Assembly: GCA_017303935.1 (NCBI GenBank)
Contig: JAFLBD010000001.1
Coordinates: 124,001-188,000 of the forward strand
Direction of reading: 5' to 3'
DNA from: Armatimonadota bacterium
Lineage (GTDB): Bacteria; Armatimonadota; Fimbriimonadia; Fimbriimonadales; Fimbriimonadaceae
Length of the DNA: 64,000 bases
Part shown: piece after piece, positions 1 to 7,922 of the stretch
How the letters are laid out: each line of letters opens with the position of its first letter
Position numbering within the stretch: position 1 is the first letter of the stretch
The notes under the pieces: generated by a model
The model's input: the letters and a program-made list of their open reading frames with translations, nothing else
Told to the model about the DNA's origin: nothing
Databases searched by the model: none
Made by a program: the position numbers and the translations under genes

Positions 1-719
1 TACTGCTCTTGCGCCGTTTTGAGCTCGGACTCTAGTCGCTGTTTCTGCCCTTCCAGCTTTTCGTTTGAAGTCTCCAAGCTTCGTACTGCCAGATCGAGTC
101 GCGTCTGAAGCGCGGTCATCTCGCGGAGTTGCTCGCTGGCTTTCATCCCGCTTTGTTTGATCGCTTCATATTCCTTGGTGAGTTCGCGAACCTCGGAGGT
201 GCGATTGCCCACTTCATTACGCAAGGAATTGACGTTCTTCAGCAGCATCGTTGCCTTAAGCCGCAAAACCCGAGCCTGGCTTGTGGTCATCGAAAGATCT
301 TTCTTGGTTCTCGCCAGAGCTTTGGTGATCTGATTCCGCTCATTGGTGAGCTGCGTCCTCGACGACTGGAGTTCTAGCAAATCTTTCGTTTGGTCTTCGA
401 GCTTTTTGCTTTGGATCGAAATCTCGGCCTGCTTTTTTCGTAGTTCGCCCTCGGACTGGCTGAGTTCAGCGCGAACACGCTCGCTCTCGGTAAGCATCAC
501 TCGCACATCTTGGCTCGCGATAGAGAGGAGCCCCAGCGTGACGATCGGAATGATTGCACCCGCGCTTGTAGTAAAAAGTGCAGCCGTATGCTTCGGGCGC
601 ATTCTTCCCAGCGTCAACCGCTTTTTGCCCAAGATTCGGCCAAGCAAGTCCGCAAAATACGCAATAACGCCGCCCATTACGAGCAACGAGATAATCAAAG
701 TGAGCGTACCGGACTGCAT
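1..719 (-). CDS. DUF3084-family membrane-anchored coiled-coil protein (partial, C-terminus off the left edge)
   Basis: The ATG at 719 opens a frame that stays open to the window edge (239 codons). The N-terminus reads MQSGTLTLIISLLVMGG and has a first membrane segment at about residues 5-25. A basic loop (GKKRLTLGRMRPKH) follows, then a second membrane segment at about 48-68. From about residue 75 the sequence is heptad-like and rich in E, K, Q, R and L, as in a long coiled coil. This matches the DUF3084 family, whose function is not established. It starts 6 bases after the lptF stop and is the last visible gene of the rlmN-lpt operon, so an envelope role is likely by context only. Confidence 0.75.
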   Translation of the reverse strand, partial: MQSGTLTLIISLLVMGGVIAYFADLLGRILGKKRLTLGRMRPKHTAALFTTSAGAIIPIVTLGLLSIASQDVRVMLTESERVRAELSQSEGELRKKQAEISIQSKKLEDQTKDLLELQSSRTQLTNERNQITKALARTKKDLSMTTSQARVLRLKATMLLKNVNSLRNEVGNRTSEVRELTKEYEAIKQSGMKASEQLREMTALQTRLDLAVRSLETSNEKLEGQKQRLESELKTAQEQ

Positions 720-725
720 AGCGAA

Positions 726-1838
726 TCAGCGATTCTTGAGGTGAATCGTCACTCCTCCTGCAATGAGACCGAGTAGCACAGGCGTAAAGCTCGCAACGTA
801 CGCCGGAATCGCTCCACCTTGGGCGGTAATCGCCAAGATATTCGACACGAGCATGTAGCAGAAAATAATAATCACTGCCATCCAAAAGCCGGATGCAGCT
901 CCTGTCCGGTGGTTTCGAATCCCCAACGGCGCGCCCACGATAGCATAGACGAGTGCCGCGAGCGGGAAGGATATCTTGTTCCAATATTGATATTCGAGGT
1001 TTACGATTTGCCCTTTAGACGCCTTGCCAGACCTCTTTTGCTCATCGATTTGGCTCCTCAATTCAGCGAGAGTTCGCGAGTCGCTGTCCTTCTGGCTTTC
1101 GGCCTGAAGATCAACCGGCTTGAATCCCATTTTGGGGATTTTTTCGGGCCACGCGCCATCTTCGAGTTCAACGCGCATGGTCGCATCCGCGCTGAGCAAG
1201 ACCGCTTTCCCAACAATTCGCCATTCAGAATCGTTCTCGTACCGCATCTCATCGGCGACCAAAAAGAACTGTGGCTCTCCACCTTCGTCGTACGAGGTGA
1301 TCGTAACGCCTTGCAGAGTTCTGTCGGCGATGCTGAAGTTACGAGCCGCGATCACCCCTTTTACTTTGCCGTCTTCTTTGATCGGATAGCTGGTCGTTTT
1401 TTCGCTTGAAAGCTCAATCTTCTTCTTGATCTCTTCCTGTAGAATGAGCGCCCGACCGGAAGCAAACGGAACCACGAACTCCGAAGTGATCAAGGCAAGA
1501 CCTGCGGTGAATACGCCAAACAATGCAACCGGAAGCATCACCCGGTAGAGGCTAACGCCAGCAGCCCGAATCGCTGTGATTTCGCTGTCCCCGCTCAATC
1601 GGCCGAACCCGAGCAGCGTCGCCAGAAGCACCGCCATGGGAAAAGTTTTCGCCATGATCCCCGGAAGCAAGAGAACCATGAGCTCCAACACGGTGAAAAC
1701 GGAAATCCCCTTGACCAGATAATTCGAAAGCTGGAACAGGAACGAACCTGCTGCAATGAGCACCGTGAAAATGGCGACTCCAAAAATCCAAGGGCCGACA
1801 ATATCGATGAGTATGAGGCGATCAAGCCTGCGCATCAT
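726..1838 (-). CDS. lptF: LptF/LptG-family permease of the LPS-export ABC transporter
   Basis: This 370-residue protein has the YjgP/YjgQ layout. Three N-terminal membrane segments (about 12-32, 55-75, 98-118) are followed by a periplasmic beta-jellyroll region (about 130-265) and three C-terminal segments (about 290-365). The motif SGDSEITAIRAAGVS (about 82-96) is the conserved coupling-helix region that contacts LptB. With LptB it should extract a lipopolysaccharide-like lipid from the inner membrane. It starts 4 bases after the lptB stop with tandem ATG codons and no clear Shine-Dalgarno sequence, so translation is probably coupled. Only one LptF/G subunit is present here, so it either forms a homodimer or its partner lies elsewhere. 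Confidence 0.9.
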   Translation of the reverse strand: MMRRLDRLILIDIVGPWIFGVAIFTVLIAAGSFLFQLSNYLVKGISVFTVLELMVLLLPGIMAKTFPMAVLLATLLGFGRLSGDSEITAIRAAGVSLYRVMLPVALFGVFTAGLALITSEFVVPFASGRALILQEEIKKKIELSSEKTTSYPIKEDGKVKGVIAARNFSIADRTLQGVTITSYDEGGEPQFFLVADEMRYENDSEWRIVGKAVLLSADATMRVELEDGAWPEKIPKMGFKPVDLQAESQKDSDSRTLAELRSQIDEQKRSGKASKGQIVNLEYQYWNKISFPLAALVYAIVGAPLGIRNHRTGAASGFWMAVIIIFCYMLVSNILAITAQGGAIPAYVASFTPVLLGLIAGGVTIHLKNR

Positions 1839-1841
1839 CGT

Positions 1842-2573
1842 TTAGGTGTCCGAGCCTCCAGGGAACTGTTGCCCGAGATACCGCTGACGAACTCCCTCGT
1901 TGTTGACGATGTCATCCGCCTTGCCCTCGGCCCAGATTTTCCCTTCGATGAGGATGTGATTGTAGTCGGTGATTCCAAGGGTGGCCATCACGTTGTGGTC
2001 GGTGATCAAAACGCCGATATTTCGATCTTTGAGCTTCCGGACCAGCACCTGAATCTCTTCGATGGTGACCGGATCGATGCCGGTGAAAGGCTCATCCAGC
2101 AAAATGAACTTTGGATTCGTCGCGAGTGCACGGGCAATTTCTACTCGGCGGCGTTCGCCACCAGACAGTACTCCCGCAGTTCGGTCTAGGATCGCGGTGA
2201 TGTGCAGTTCTTCTGCGAGCTCGTCGGTTTTGGACTGAATTTCGGCGTTTTTTGCGCCTTCCATTTCCATCACCAGCCGGATGTTATCGCGCACAGTGAG
2301 TCGGCGGAACACGCTCGTTTCTTGCGGCAAATAGCCCACTCCTGCGCGAGCTCGCTTGTACATGGGCCAAGAAGTAACGGCCAGATCATCGAACCGAACG
2401 AATCCGGAATCCGGTTTGACCAGGCCAATGATCATGTAAAACGTGGTGGTTTTTCCGGCGCCATTCGGCCCCAAAAGCCCGACGACTTGCCCTTGATTGA
2501 CTTCAAAGCTGACGCCCTGAACAACCTTTCGCCCCTTATAAGACTTGACCAATTGATCGGCGAAGATCTTCAC
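1842..2573 (-). CDS. lptB: LPS-export ABC transporter ATP-binding protein LptB
   Basis: This is a 243-residue ABC ATPase of normal LptB length. It has a Walker A motif GLLGPNGAGKTTTFYMI, a Q-loop region (YLPQETSVFRRLTV), an ABC signature LSGGERRRVEIARAL, Walker B FILLDEPFTGIDPV and a switch histidine in ITDHNV. The signature and the Q-loop context are those of LptB rather than of amino-acid importers. The GTG start (2571-2573) overlaps the TGA stop of the upstream lptC/A-like gene by 4 bases. It powers lipid export together with the LptF-like permease encoded immediately downstream. Confidence 0.95.
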   Translation of the reverse strand: MKIFADQLVKSYKGRKVVQGVSFEVNQGQVVGLLGPNGAGKTTTFYMIIGLVKPDSGFVRFDDLAVTSWPMYKRARAGVGYLPQETSVFRRLTVRDNIRLVMEMEGAKNAEIQSKTDELAEELHITAILDRTAGVLSGGERRRVEIARALATNPKFILLDEPFTGIDPVTIEEIQVLVRKLKDRNIGVLITDHNVMATLGITDYNHILIEGKIWAEGKADDIVNNEGVRQRYLGQQFPGGSDT

Positions 2574-3973
2574 GGCGTTTCTCTAAATTCTCCTTGTCCA
2601 GGCTCGCCCTCTGCATAGACCGATTGAATCTTGCCCTTCGCATCAGTGGTGATTCGGATCATATTGGCCTTCATGCTGCCGGCGAACGCGGGTCCCGTTC
2701 CCGATAAGATCACACCGCCAACGAGTCGAATTTCCCGACCGCCTTCAACGATTTGGATTTGCGATGCCGAGCCGGAAATGTCTGAGAGCTCCTTTTTCCC
2801 GTTGACAATTCGGGATGATTTCAGCCGCATGGTGATCGGCCCAAACAGCTCTCCAGATTGGATTTGGCTTGTAGCGCCTGCAGACATGTCCATAACGAAG
2901 CTCCCGCGCGATCCGGTGAGTTGCATCCACTGGGTGCCATCGGCGAGGGAAGATGTCACTGCGATGTTATCGCTGAGTCCGAGCGTGCCTTTGGTTTCAT
3001 TGCCGACGAAATCCGCAGCGCCGCTGGTGAGCACAGTGGTACGGCTTCCGTCAGCCGATTTTGAAGTCTTCGTTGTTCGAACCCCACCGCTAAAAATCGC
3101 CTTCGAAAGGTAATAACCTTTCGTACCTTTGATCGCGGTTCCTTGAATCTTTTGTGCGGTGGTACTCAAACCCTGCCCCTTCCAAACTCCAGAAGCAGGC
3201 TTACCGGTGATCACAAAGCTAATCTGATTTTGAACAGAAGTATCCGCTTGCCAAGTGGCAAACTTCAAAACCATATTGCTGTTGCCATCGGTTTGGCTCA
3301 GCGATACCGCTGCCAACGAGGCAGTCAAAAACGGCGCAATCCACTTCTTCATCGTTGGGTTATCTTTGAAAGTTGTCGGCGTCCCAAAGGTTTTTAGATC
3401 AGGTGTACACCAGATTACTTCCATCGGGTCTGTCTCGATATTGGGGCCAAAAAATCGTACGTCCCCTTTCGCCTGGACCATCTTGATTTCGGCGATCCAG
3501 GTCACCGCTTTTGCCGTGAGCTTTTGGAGGCCGGTCGAATCAATAAGTTGGACGTTTGAGCTGAGCTCCAGAGATTGTTTCTTTTGATCGGCAAAGGCAT
3601 TGTCTGCAGTAAAACGACTGGCTACCTCTGACTTTGAATAAATCTTGCCCTTAACATCGCTGAGCGTGCCACGGATTGAACCAGACTCGGTGATATCCAA
3701 AACGCTCTTTTCTGAAACGACGTTCCATACGGGTTTGAGATCAGCAGACTTCGCTTGGATCGTGACGCCCCCGGTTCCAATGCGCTGCTTAACGTCGTCG
3801 GCTTTTGGACTTTCATCCGGCACGATTTTCTCGGAACTCGGAGTTTTCTTGGATGAGCTACAGCCTCCGATTGCCCCGACCAAAGCCAGCGCTAGGAGAT
3901 AACTTTGAGCTCTGATGTTGACTCCTTTCGCTTTGCGAATCTTCCTTGATGTTGGCCCGCCAGTTGGCCGCAC
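2570..3973 (-). CDS. LptC-like lipoprotein fused in frame to an LptA/OstA-like protein
   Basis: This 467-codon frame lies between rlmN and lptB. The first half has a hydrophobic stretch ending in a lipobox (ALVGAIGGC) and then an LptC-like beta region (FTADNAFADQKK ... VQAKGDVRFFG). At residue 208 (ATG at 3352) a second signal-like segment begins (MKKWIAPFLTASLAAVSLSQ). After it come beta-rich OstA/LptA-like repeats (FVGNETKGTLGLSDNI, GGREIRLVGGVILSG) to the C-terminus. The only conventional start is a GTG at 3973, 82 bases inside rlmN, with no good Shine-Dalgarno sequence. An AAAGGAG stands 5 bases before an in-frame ATC (3914-3916), which would start the protein right before the signal peptide. 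It probably bridges lipid from LptF to the outer membrane. Whether it makes one protein or two is unclear. Confidence 0.7.
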   Translation of the reverse strand: MRPTGGPTSRKIRKAKGVNIRAQSYLLALALVGAIGGCSSSKKTPSSEKIVPDESPKADDVKQRIGTGGVTIQAKSADLKPVWNVVSEKSVLDITESGSIRGTLSDVKGKIYSKSEVASRFTADNAFADQKKQSLELSSNVQLIDSTGLQKLTAKAVTWIAEIKMVQAKGDVRFFGPNIETDPMEVIWCTPDLKTFGTPTTFKDNPTMKKWIAPFLTASLAAVSLSQTDGNSNMVLKFATWQADTSVQNQISFVITGKPASGVWKGQGLSTTAQKIQGTAIKGTKGYYLSKAIFSGGVRTTKTSKSADGSRTTVLTSGAADFVGNETKGTLGLSDNIAVTSSLADGTQWMQLTGSRGSFVMDMSAGATSQIQSGELFGPITMRLKSSRIVNGKKELSDISGSASQIQIVEGGREIRLVGGVILSGTGPAFAGSMKANMIRITTDAKGKIQSVYAEGEPGQGEFRETP

Positions 3974-4968
3974 GCCGCAGCAATATCATGACCTCGCTCC
4001 ATTCGCTCGGTCACATTGACACCATGCCGCTCTAGTTCTGCCTTGAAACTCCTCACGTTGCTCCTTGATGGACGCGCGAATCCGTGGCCAGTATCCACCC
4101 AGTTCCAAGGGATGATGTTGACGACGTTTGGAATGTCCTTGATCAATCGAGCGAGTTCTTGTGCTTCTTTTTTGGTGTCGTTGACCCCCTCAATCAGAAG
4201 ATATTCAAAGGTCACTTTTCGCCCTGTTGAGCGCTGATACTTCGCCATCGTCCTGATCACCTCTTCTACGCCCCATTTCTGATTAACGGGCATCAATTTG
4301 GATCGAACTTCGTCGAGCGAGGAGTGGAGGCTCAGCGCCAAATGAATCGGTAATTTGAGTTCGGCCAGACGCTGGATCTGTGGCACCAGGCCCACCGTTG
4401 AAATGGTCAGGTGGCGATAGCTCAGTCCGATGTCTTCATGAAAAATCTGCAAGGATTGGATCACTGCGTCCAAATTCAGAAGCGGCTCGCCCATTCCCAT
4501 GAAAACGATGTGGCTGATCCGTCGTTCCGTGAGCCCTTGAAGCATCAGGTATTGCCCGACGATTTCTCCCACGGTCAAATTTCGGTCAAATCCACCGAGA
4601 CCTGTCGCGCAGAAGACACACCCCATTGGGCAGCCGACCTGAGTGCTGATACAGCAGCTCACGCGGTCTTCGTATGGGAGCAAGACGCACTCGAAAACTT
4701 GGTTGTCGCCGTTATGAACGAGCAGTTTCTCGACTCCATCGCTTGCTTTAAGATGAGAAGCGACGTGAAGCGGAGTGACAACGAAGTCTTCTGCGAGCTT
4801 GTTTCGAAAAGCAGCGGGTAAGTCCTGCATGTCAGCAAAACTGGTGACGTTGTGCTTGTAGAGATGGGTGGCGAGCTGTTTGCCGCGAAAACGCGACTCG
4901 CCCATCGAAGTGGCCACTTCGACGAGTTGCGGCGTGGAAAGGCCGATTAAAGATCGTCTGGCGTCCAT
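3892..4968 (-). CDS. rlmN: Dual-specificity 23S rRNA (A2503)/tRNA (A37) C2-methyltransferase RlmN
   Basis: This is a 358-residue radical-SAM enzyme of typical RlmN length. The cluster motif CPMGCVFCATGLGGFDRN is the CxxxCxxC of the family. SHIVFMGMGEPLLN is the conserved GEPLLN region. A C-terminal Cys (IAAACGQL) matches the methyl-carrying cysteine. It uses two SAM molecules to methylate C2 of adenosine in the peptidyl-transferase centre and in some tRNAs. It is the first gene of the lpt operon, and its last 82 bases overlap the longest form of the downstream lptC/A-like frame. Confidence 0.96.
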   Translation of the reverse strand: MDARRSLIGLSTPQLVEVATSMGESRFRGKQLATHLYKHNVTSFADMQDLPAAFRNKLAEDFVVTPLHVASHLKASDGVEKLLVHNGDNQVFECVLLPYEDRVSCCISTQVGCPMGCVFCATGLGGFDRNLTVGEIVGQYLMLQGLTERRISHIVFMGMGEPLLNLDAVIQSLQIFHEDIGLSYRHLTISTVGLVPQIQRLAELKLPIHLALSLHSSLDEVRSKLMPVNQKWGVEEVIRTMAKYQRSTGRKVTFEYLLIEGVNDTKKEAQELARLIKDIPNVVNIIPWNWVDTGHGFARPSRSNVRSFKAELERHGVNVTERMERGHDIAAACGQLAGQHQGRFAKRKESTSELKVIS

Positions 4969-5032
4969 CTTCTCGATGAACGCCAGTGTACCAGTTCGAA
5001 CCTGGAATCCGAACTATTTTGCCTAGTTTGAA

Positions 5033-5668
5033 CTAGAACCGGAATCCGCCAGTGAAGCAGATAAAGTGTTGGATACGGTTCGACGCATAGTTTGGCCGAC
5101 CGACAGCGACTTGAATTGCAAGACCATCCACGACTTGGCCGCTCACCGCAAACCACGAATATCCCTCTTTGCCAGTGATGTGTTCGGCTTGGAAGTCGTA
5201 ATTTTCACAGAGTGCGAAATCGACACCCACGACGAGGCTGCTAACGTAGTCCAGCCGCTGATAGCCCGCGTGGACGCGGAAGTTATCCAAATCAACCCGG
5301 CCCATGGCATAGAGGTCCACTTTGTCGCCGTAGACATTGTAAACACCAACCGAAAAGGCAGTGTTCTTCGACCAACTTGGCGACTCCCATAGATTCAGCT
5401 TGGCGCTCCAAGTGTTTACACGGTCGTAGTCCGTGCCGACTCCGAGCTCAAATCGGTCGTAGACGCCAGCTGTGGCTACCATACTGTGCCAATACTGTCG
5501 GTCATGATCTTGCCCTGCGATCGTGTGTGAAATCGAAACTTCCCGATGCGCCAAAAAGTCCGCGATCGGAATGGTGATCAGTGAAGTCGGGCATGCATGT
5601 GCCACCGTTCCTACGGCTGCTGCAGCCAATTGTTCTCCCTCGTGTGCTTGCTGTGCAAGGCACATCAA
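5033..5668 (-). CDS. Putative small outer-membrane beta-barrel protein
   Basis: I do not recognise a named family. The mature region consists of alternating polar and aromatic strands (MVATAGVYDRFELGVGTDYD, FRVHAGYQRLDYVSSLVVG, YSWFAVSGQVV). It ends in GGFRF with a terminal Phe, the classical end of an outer-membrane barrel. The longest frame starts at a TTG (5668) next to an ATG (5665). An alternative TTG at 5629 has GGGAG 5 bases upstream and would begin a short Ala-rich leader (AAAAVGTVAHA). The signal peptide is weak either way. It stands alone between rlmN and the divergent OsmC gene. Confidence 0.5.
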   Translation of the reverse strand: MMCLAQQAHEGEQLAAAAVGTVAHACPTSLITIPIADFLAHREVSISHTIAGQDHDRQYWHSMVATAGVYDRFELGVGTDYDRVNTWSAKLNLWESPSWSKNTAFSVGVYNVYGDKVDLYAMGRVDLDNFRVHAGYQRLDYVSSLVVGVDFALCENYDFQAEHITGKEGYSWFAVSGQVVDGLAIQVAVGRPNYASNRIQHFICFTGGFRF

Positions 5669-5735
5669 GGAAATTCCATTCCCGTACTATTTTTGGTCAC
5701 AGCTATATTGCGGGTAACTGTTCCAAAATGAAACT

Positions 5736-6149
5736 ATGGTCATTGTAAATTGGAAATCGGACTTGACATTCGTGGCAGAAACTCCAACAGGTCAGACCTT
5801 GTTGATGGACGCGTACGCGGAAGAAGGGAAGGTTCAAAAGGGTCCAACTCCGATGGAGTGCCTCTTGGCATCCATCGCATCTTGCTCGGCGATGGACGTA
5901 CTTTCGATTTTGGAGAAGAAGCGACAAGTCGTCAAGAGCTATCGCATCGAAATCGACGGTGTTCGTGGACCGGAAGGGGTCTATCCCCGACCGTATGTCT
6001 CGATGGAAGTGCGGCATATCGTATCGGGGGAGAATATCGACCCGGTTGCCGTCGAACGAGCCGTGCAGCTGAGCGACGAGAAATATTGCTCTGTTCTAGC
6101 GACACTCCGCGCGAACGCTAAGATTGTCAGCACCTGGGCAGTGGAATAA
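5736..6149 (+). CDS. OsmC/Ohr-family peroxide-detoxifying protein
   Basis: This is a 137-residue protein of OsmC length. It has PTPMECLLASIASCSAMDV, with the first redox Cys of the family in the central helix, and a second Cys in DEKYCSVLATL. OsmC proteins reduce organic hydroperoxides through these two cysteines, usually with lipoylated partners. The start at 5736 has no Shine-Dalgarno sequence. A CAAAAT hexamer lies at 5724-5729, exactly 6 bases before the ATG, which could mean a leaderless transcript. The gene converges on the Wza-like gene across a hairpin at 6161-6195. Confidence 0.88.
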   Translation: MVIVNWKSDLTFVAETPTGQTLLMDAYAEEGKVQKGPTPMECLLASIASCSAMDVLSILEKKRQVVKSYRIEIDGVRGPEGVYPRPYVSMEVRHIVSGENIDPVAVERAVQLSDEKYCSVLATLRANAKIVSTWAVE

Positions 6150-6160
6150 CCCAAACAAAA

Positions 6161-6195
6161 AACTCCCCTTGACCCGATTTGGATCAAGGGGAGTT
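6161..6195 (-). terminator. Rho-independent terminator of the Wza-like gene
   Basis: A perfect 12-bp stem (6161-6172 with 6184-6195) encloses an 11-base loop. Read on the minus strand, the stem is followed by a T-rich run (TTTTTTGTTTG). It therefore suits the minus-strand exporter ending at 6217. There is no T tract on the plus strand, so it is weaker for OsmC. Confidence 0.85.
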
Positions 6196-6216
6196 GTGGC
6201 CTAAGTGGCTCTCGCC

Positions 6217-7146
6217 TTAGAGGACTCGGACTCCGAATCTCTCCAAGATGAAGATAAAGTTGGCCAAGCTGCTCGACCATTGCGAGATTCGGTTGATATC
6301 TGGTGTGCTGCTTTCTGGCACGTAGACAATATCGCCCTTCTGCAACTTGATGTTTTGGCTCGCGTCAGCCTTCTTAAAGAATCGAGTCAAGTCTGCCTTG
6401 ATGATCGTGTAAGTGCCGGGCTTACCCTTGTTTTCTCGGTAGATGAGAATCTTCGAGAATGAAGATCGGTATTGGACTTCGCCACGTGCTTGGGCGATAG
6501 CATCCACGAGGGTCATTCCTTCTCGGAATGGGAAGCTGAAAGGTTGCTGAACGGCGCCGAGGACGTTGACCACATTGACCTTGTCTTCTGGAATGGTGAT
6601 CACGTCGCCATCTTGAAGCACATAGTTTTGGCTGAGATCGCCGAAGGTGAGCATCGCGTAAAGATCGAGCGGAATGCTCTCCTTGCTGCCAGCACGTTGC
6701 AATTTAGCGCGTCGCAGGTCGGCTCGGTCGAGGATCACGTTCCCGCCTAGTGCCAGCAGGGTCAAAATATCGTCCGTCGGGCGGATCGGATAGGTTCCTG
6801 GTCGGTTCACCATGCCGGTGATCGAAGCTCGAACTTCTCGGTATCGCTCGATGGTGACCGAAACCTTTGGGTTCTTGATGCGCAGAACTCGATCGTATTC
6901 CTTGCTGAGCGCTGCTTCCAGTTCGCCGGTGGTCAGACCTTGAGCACGAATCACACCCAAAAACGGTGCGCTGATGTTGCCGTCTTTGCCGACCGGCACG
7001 ACCGCCAAAATCTGCTGCTCATCGTAAACTTGAATACGAATCACGTCTTCTGGCATCAAACGATATGTTTCAGCCGTTTGTCCAAAGGCAAACGACACCA
7101 AAAGGGTCAACAACCCAAAAATCCAAAATGCTCGCAAACTCTGCAT
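6217..7146 (-). CDS. Wza-like polysaccharide export protein (Poly_export and SLBB domains)
   Basis: This 309-residue protein has a signal peptide (MQSLRAFWIFGLLTLLVSFAFG). A Poly_export domain follows at about 24-115 (YRLMPEDVIRIQVYDEQQ ... GDISAPFLG-type strand-turn). Two SLBB domains follow, with the hallmarks SITGMVNRPGTYPIRPTDD (about 110-128) and VNVLGAVQQPFSFPFREG (about 192-209). Such proteins form the periplasmic or outer-membrane channel for capsule or exopolysaccharide. The C-terminus ends in a hydrophobic helix (LANFIFILERFGVRVL). There is no Wzc, polymerase or glycosyltransferase beside it. A TAATCT hexamer stands about 24 bases before the ATG. Confidence 0.88.
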   Translation of the reverse strand: MQSLRAFWIFGLLTLLVSFAFGQTAETYRLMPEDVIRIQVYDEQQILAVVPVGKDGNISAPFLGVIRAQGLTTGELEAALSKEYDRVLRIKNPKVSVTIERYREVRASITGMVNRPGTYPIRPTDDILTLLALGGNVILDRADLRRAKLQRAGSKESIPLDLYAMLTFGDLSQNYVLQDGDVITIPEDKVNVVNVLGAVQQPFSFPFREGMTLVDAIAQARGEVQYRSSFSKILIYRENKGKPGTYTIIKADLTRFFKKADASQNIKLQKGDIVYVPESSTPDINRISQWSSSLANFIFILERFGVRVL

Positions 7147-7181
7147 GGCCTAAAAACCCGCGCTCGCAAAGATTACCACGT

Positions 7182-7868
7182 CTAGTCTTTTGTTTCACGG
7201 CTCTTGCGCCGTCCTTCGATAACAAAAGTGATCTCACCTTTGCGGGGCATCTCTTTCAATGTCGGACGATTTGGCAGAGTTCCACGCACCACTTGTTCAT
7301 GAATTTTTGTAAGTTCTCTGCATACAGCATATCTACGGGGCCCTAGAACCTCGCCCGCGACCTCGATCAAGGCGTCAATCCTGAAGGGCGACTCAAAGAA
7401 TACGAGCGTGTATGGCGAATCCTTGAATGGCTCGAGTTCTGACCGGATTGCGCCAGCCTTGCGCCCCAAAAAGCCCAGAAATGCGTATCTCTGCGCATAG
7501 AATCCACTCAGCGACAAAGCCAGAGGAACCGCTGATGGGCCAGGGAGTCCTTCGACTTCGATTTCTTCTTCGTAGGCAAGATCGATCAATCTCGCTCCAG
7601 GGTCAGAAATACACGGCGTACCTGCATCAGAAAGAATCGCCGCGGTTTGGTCACCAAGATCGCGAAGGATCGACCTCAGCTGATCGTCCTGAGAGTGCTC
7701 ATTGACAGTCTTCATCGGCTTTCTGACTCCCAAAATCGATTGCAGTTTGATCGAAACACGGGTGTCTTCCACAAACCAGACATCCGCTTCGATGAGTGCG
7801 AGTTTGGTCCGCTCAGAAAAGTCCGACAGATTGCCCAATGGCGTAGGTACGACGATGATTTTTGGCAT
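7182..7868 (-). CDS. rsmI: 16S rRNA (cytidine-1402-2'-O)-methyltransferase RsmI
   Basis: This 228-residue tetrapyrrole-methylase-fold enzyme begins MPKIIVVPTPLGNLSDFSER, the PTPIGNL-type start of RsmI. It contains the SAM-binding region AAILSDAGTPCISDPGARL and GLPGPSAVPLALSLSGF. It is shorter than many RsmI proteins (about 280 residues) because the C-terminal extension is missing. The ATG (7866-7868) lies in the T-rich tail of a hairpin, and its Shine-Dalgarno sequence GGAGGG is part of the hairpin's second arm. Translation may therefore depend on the hairpin opening. Confidence 0.92.
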   Translation of the reverse strand: MPKIIVVPTPLGNLSDFSERTKLALIEADVWFVEDTRVSIKLQSILGVRKPMKTVNEHSQDDQLRSILRDLGDQTAAILSDAGTPCISDPGARLIDLAYEEEIEVEGLPGPSAVPLALSLSGFYAQRYAFLGFLGRKAGAIRSELEPFKDSPYTLVFFESPFRIDALIEVAGEVLGPRRYAVCRELTKIHEQVVRGTLPNRPTLKEMPRKGEITFVIEGRRKSRETKD

Positions 7869-7874
7869 AAAGAA

Positions 7875-7901
7875 GCCCTCCGAGTAAGGTACCCGGAGGG
7901 C
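7875..7901 (-). terminator. Hairpin between the foldase gene and rsmI (terminator and possible RBS sequestration)
   Basis: An 8-bp GC-rich stem (GCCCTCCG at 7875-7882 with CGGAGGGC at 7894-7901) is followed on the minus strand by TTCTTTATG. It can terminate the foldase transcript. The second arm carries GGAGGG, which also fits the rsmI ribosome-binding site 8 bases before its ATG. Confidence 0.65.
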
Positions 7902-7922
7902 AGATGGGTCGCTTGTTGAGAT

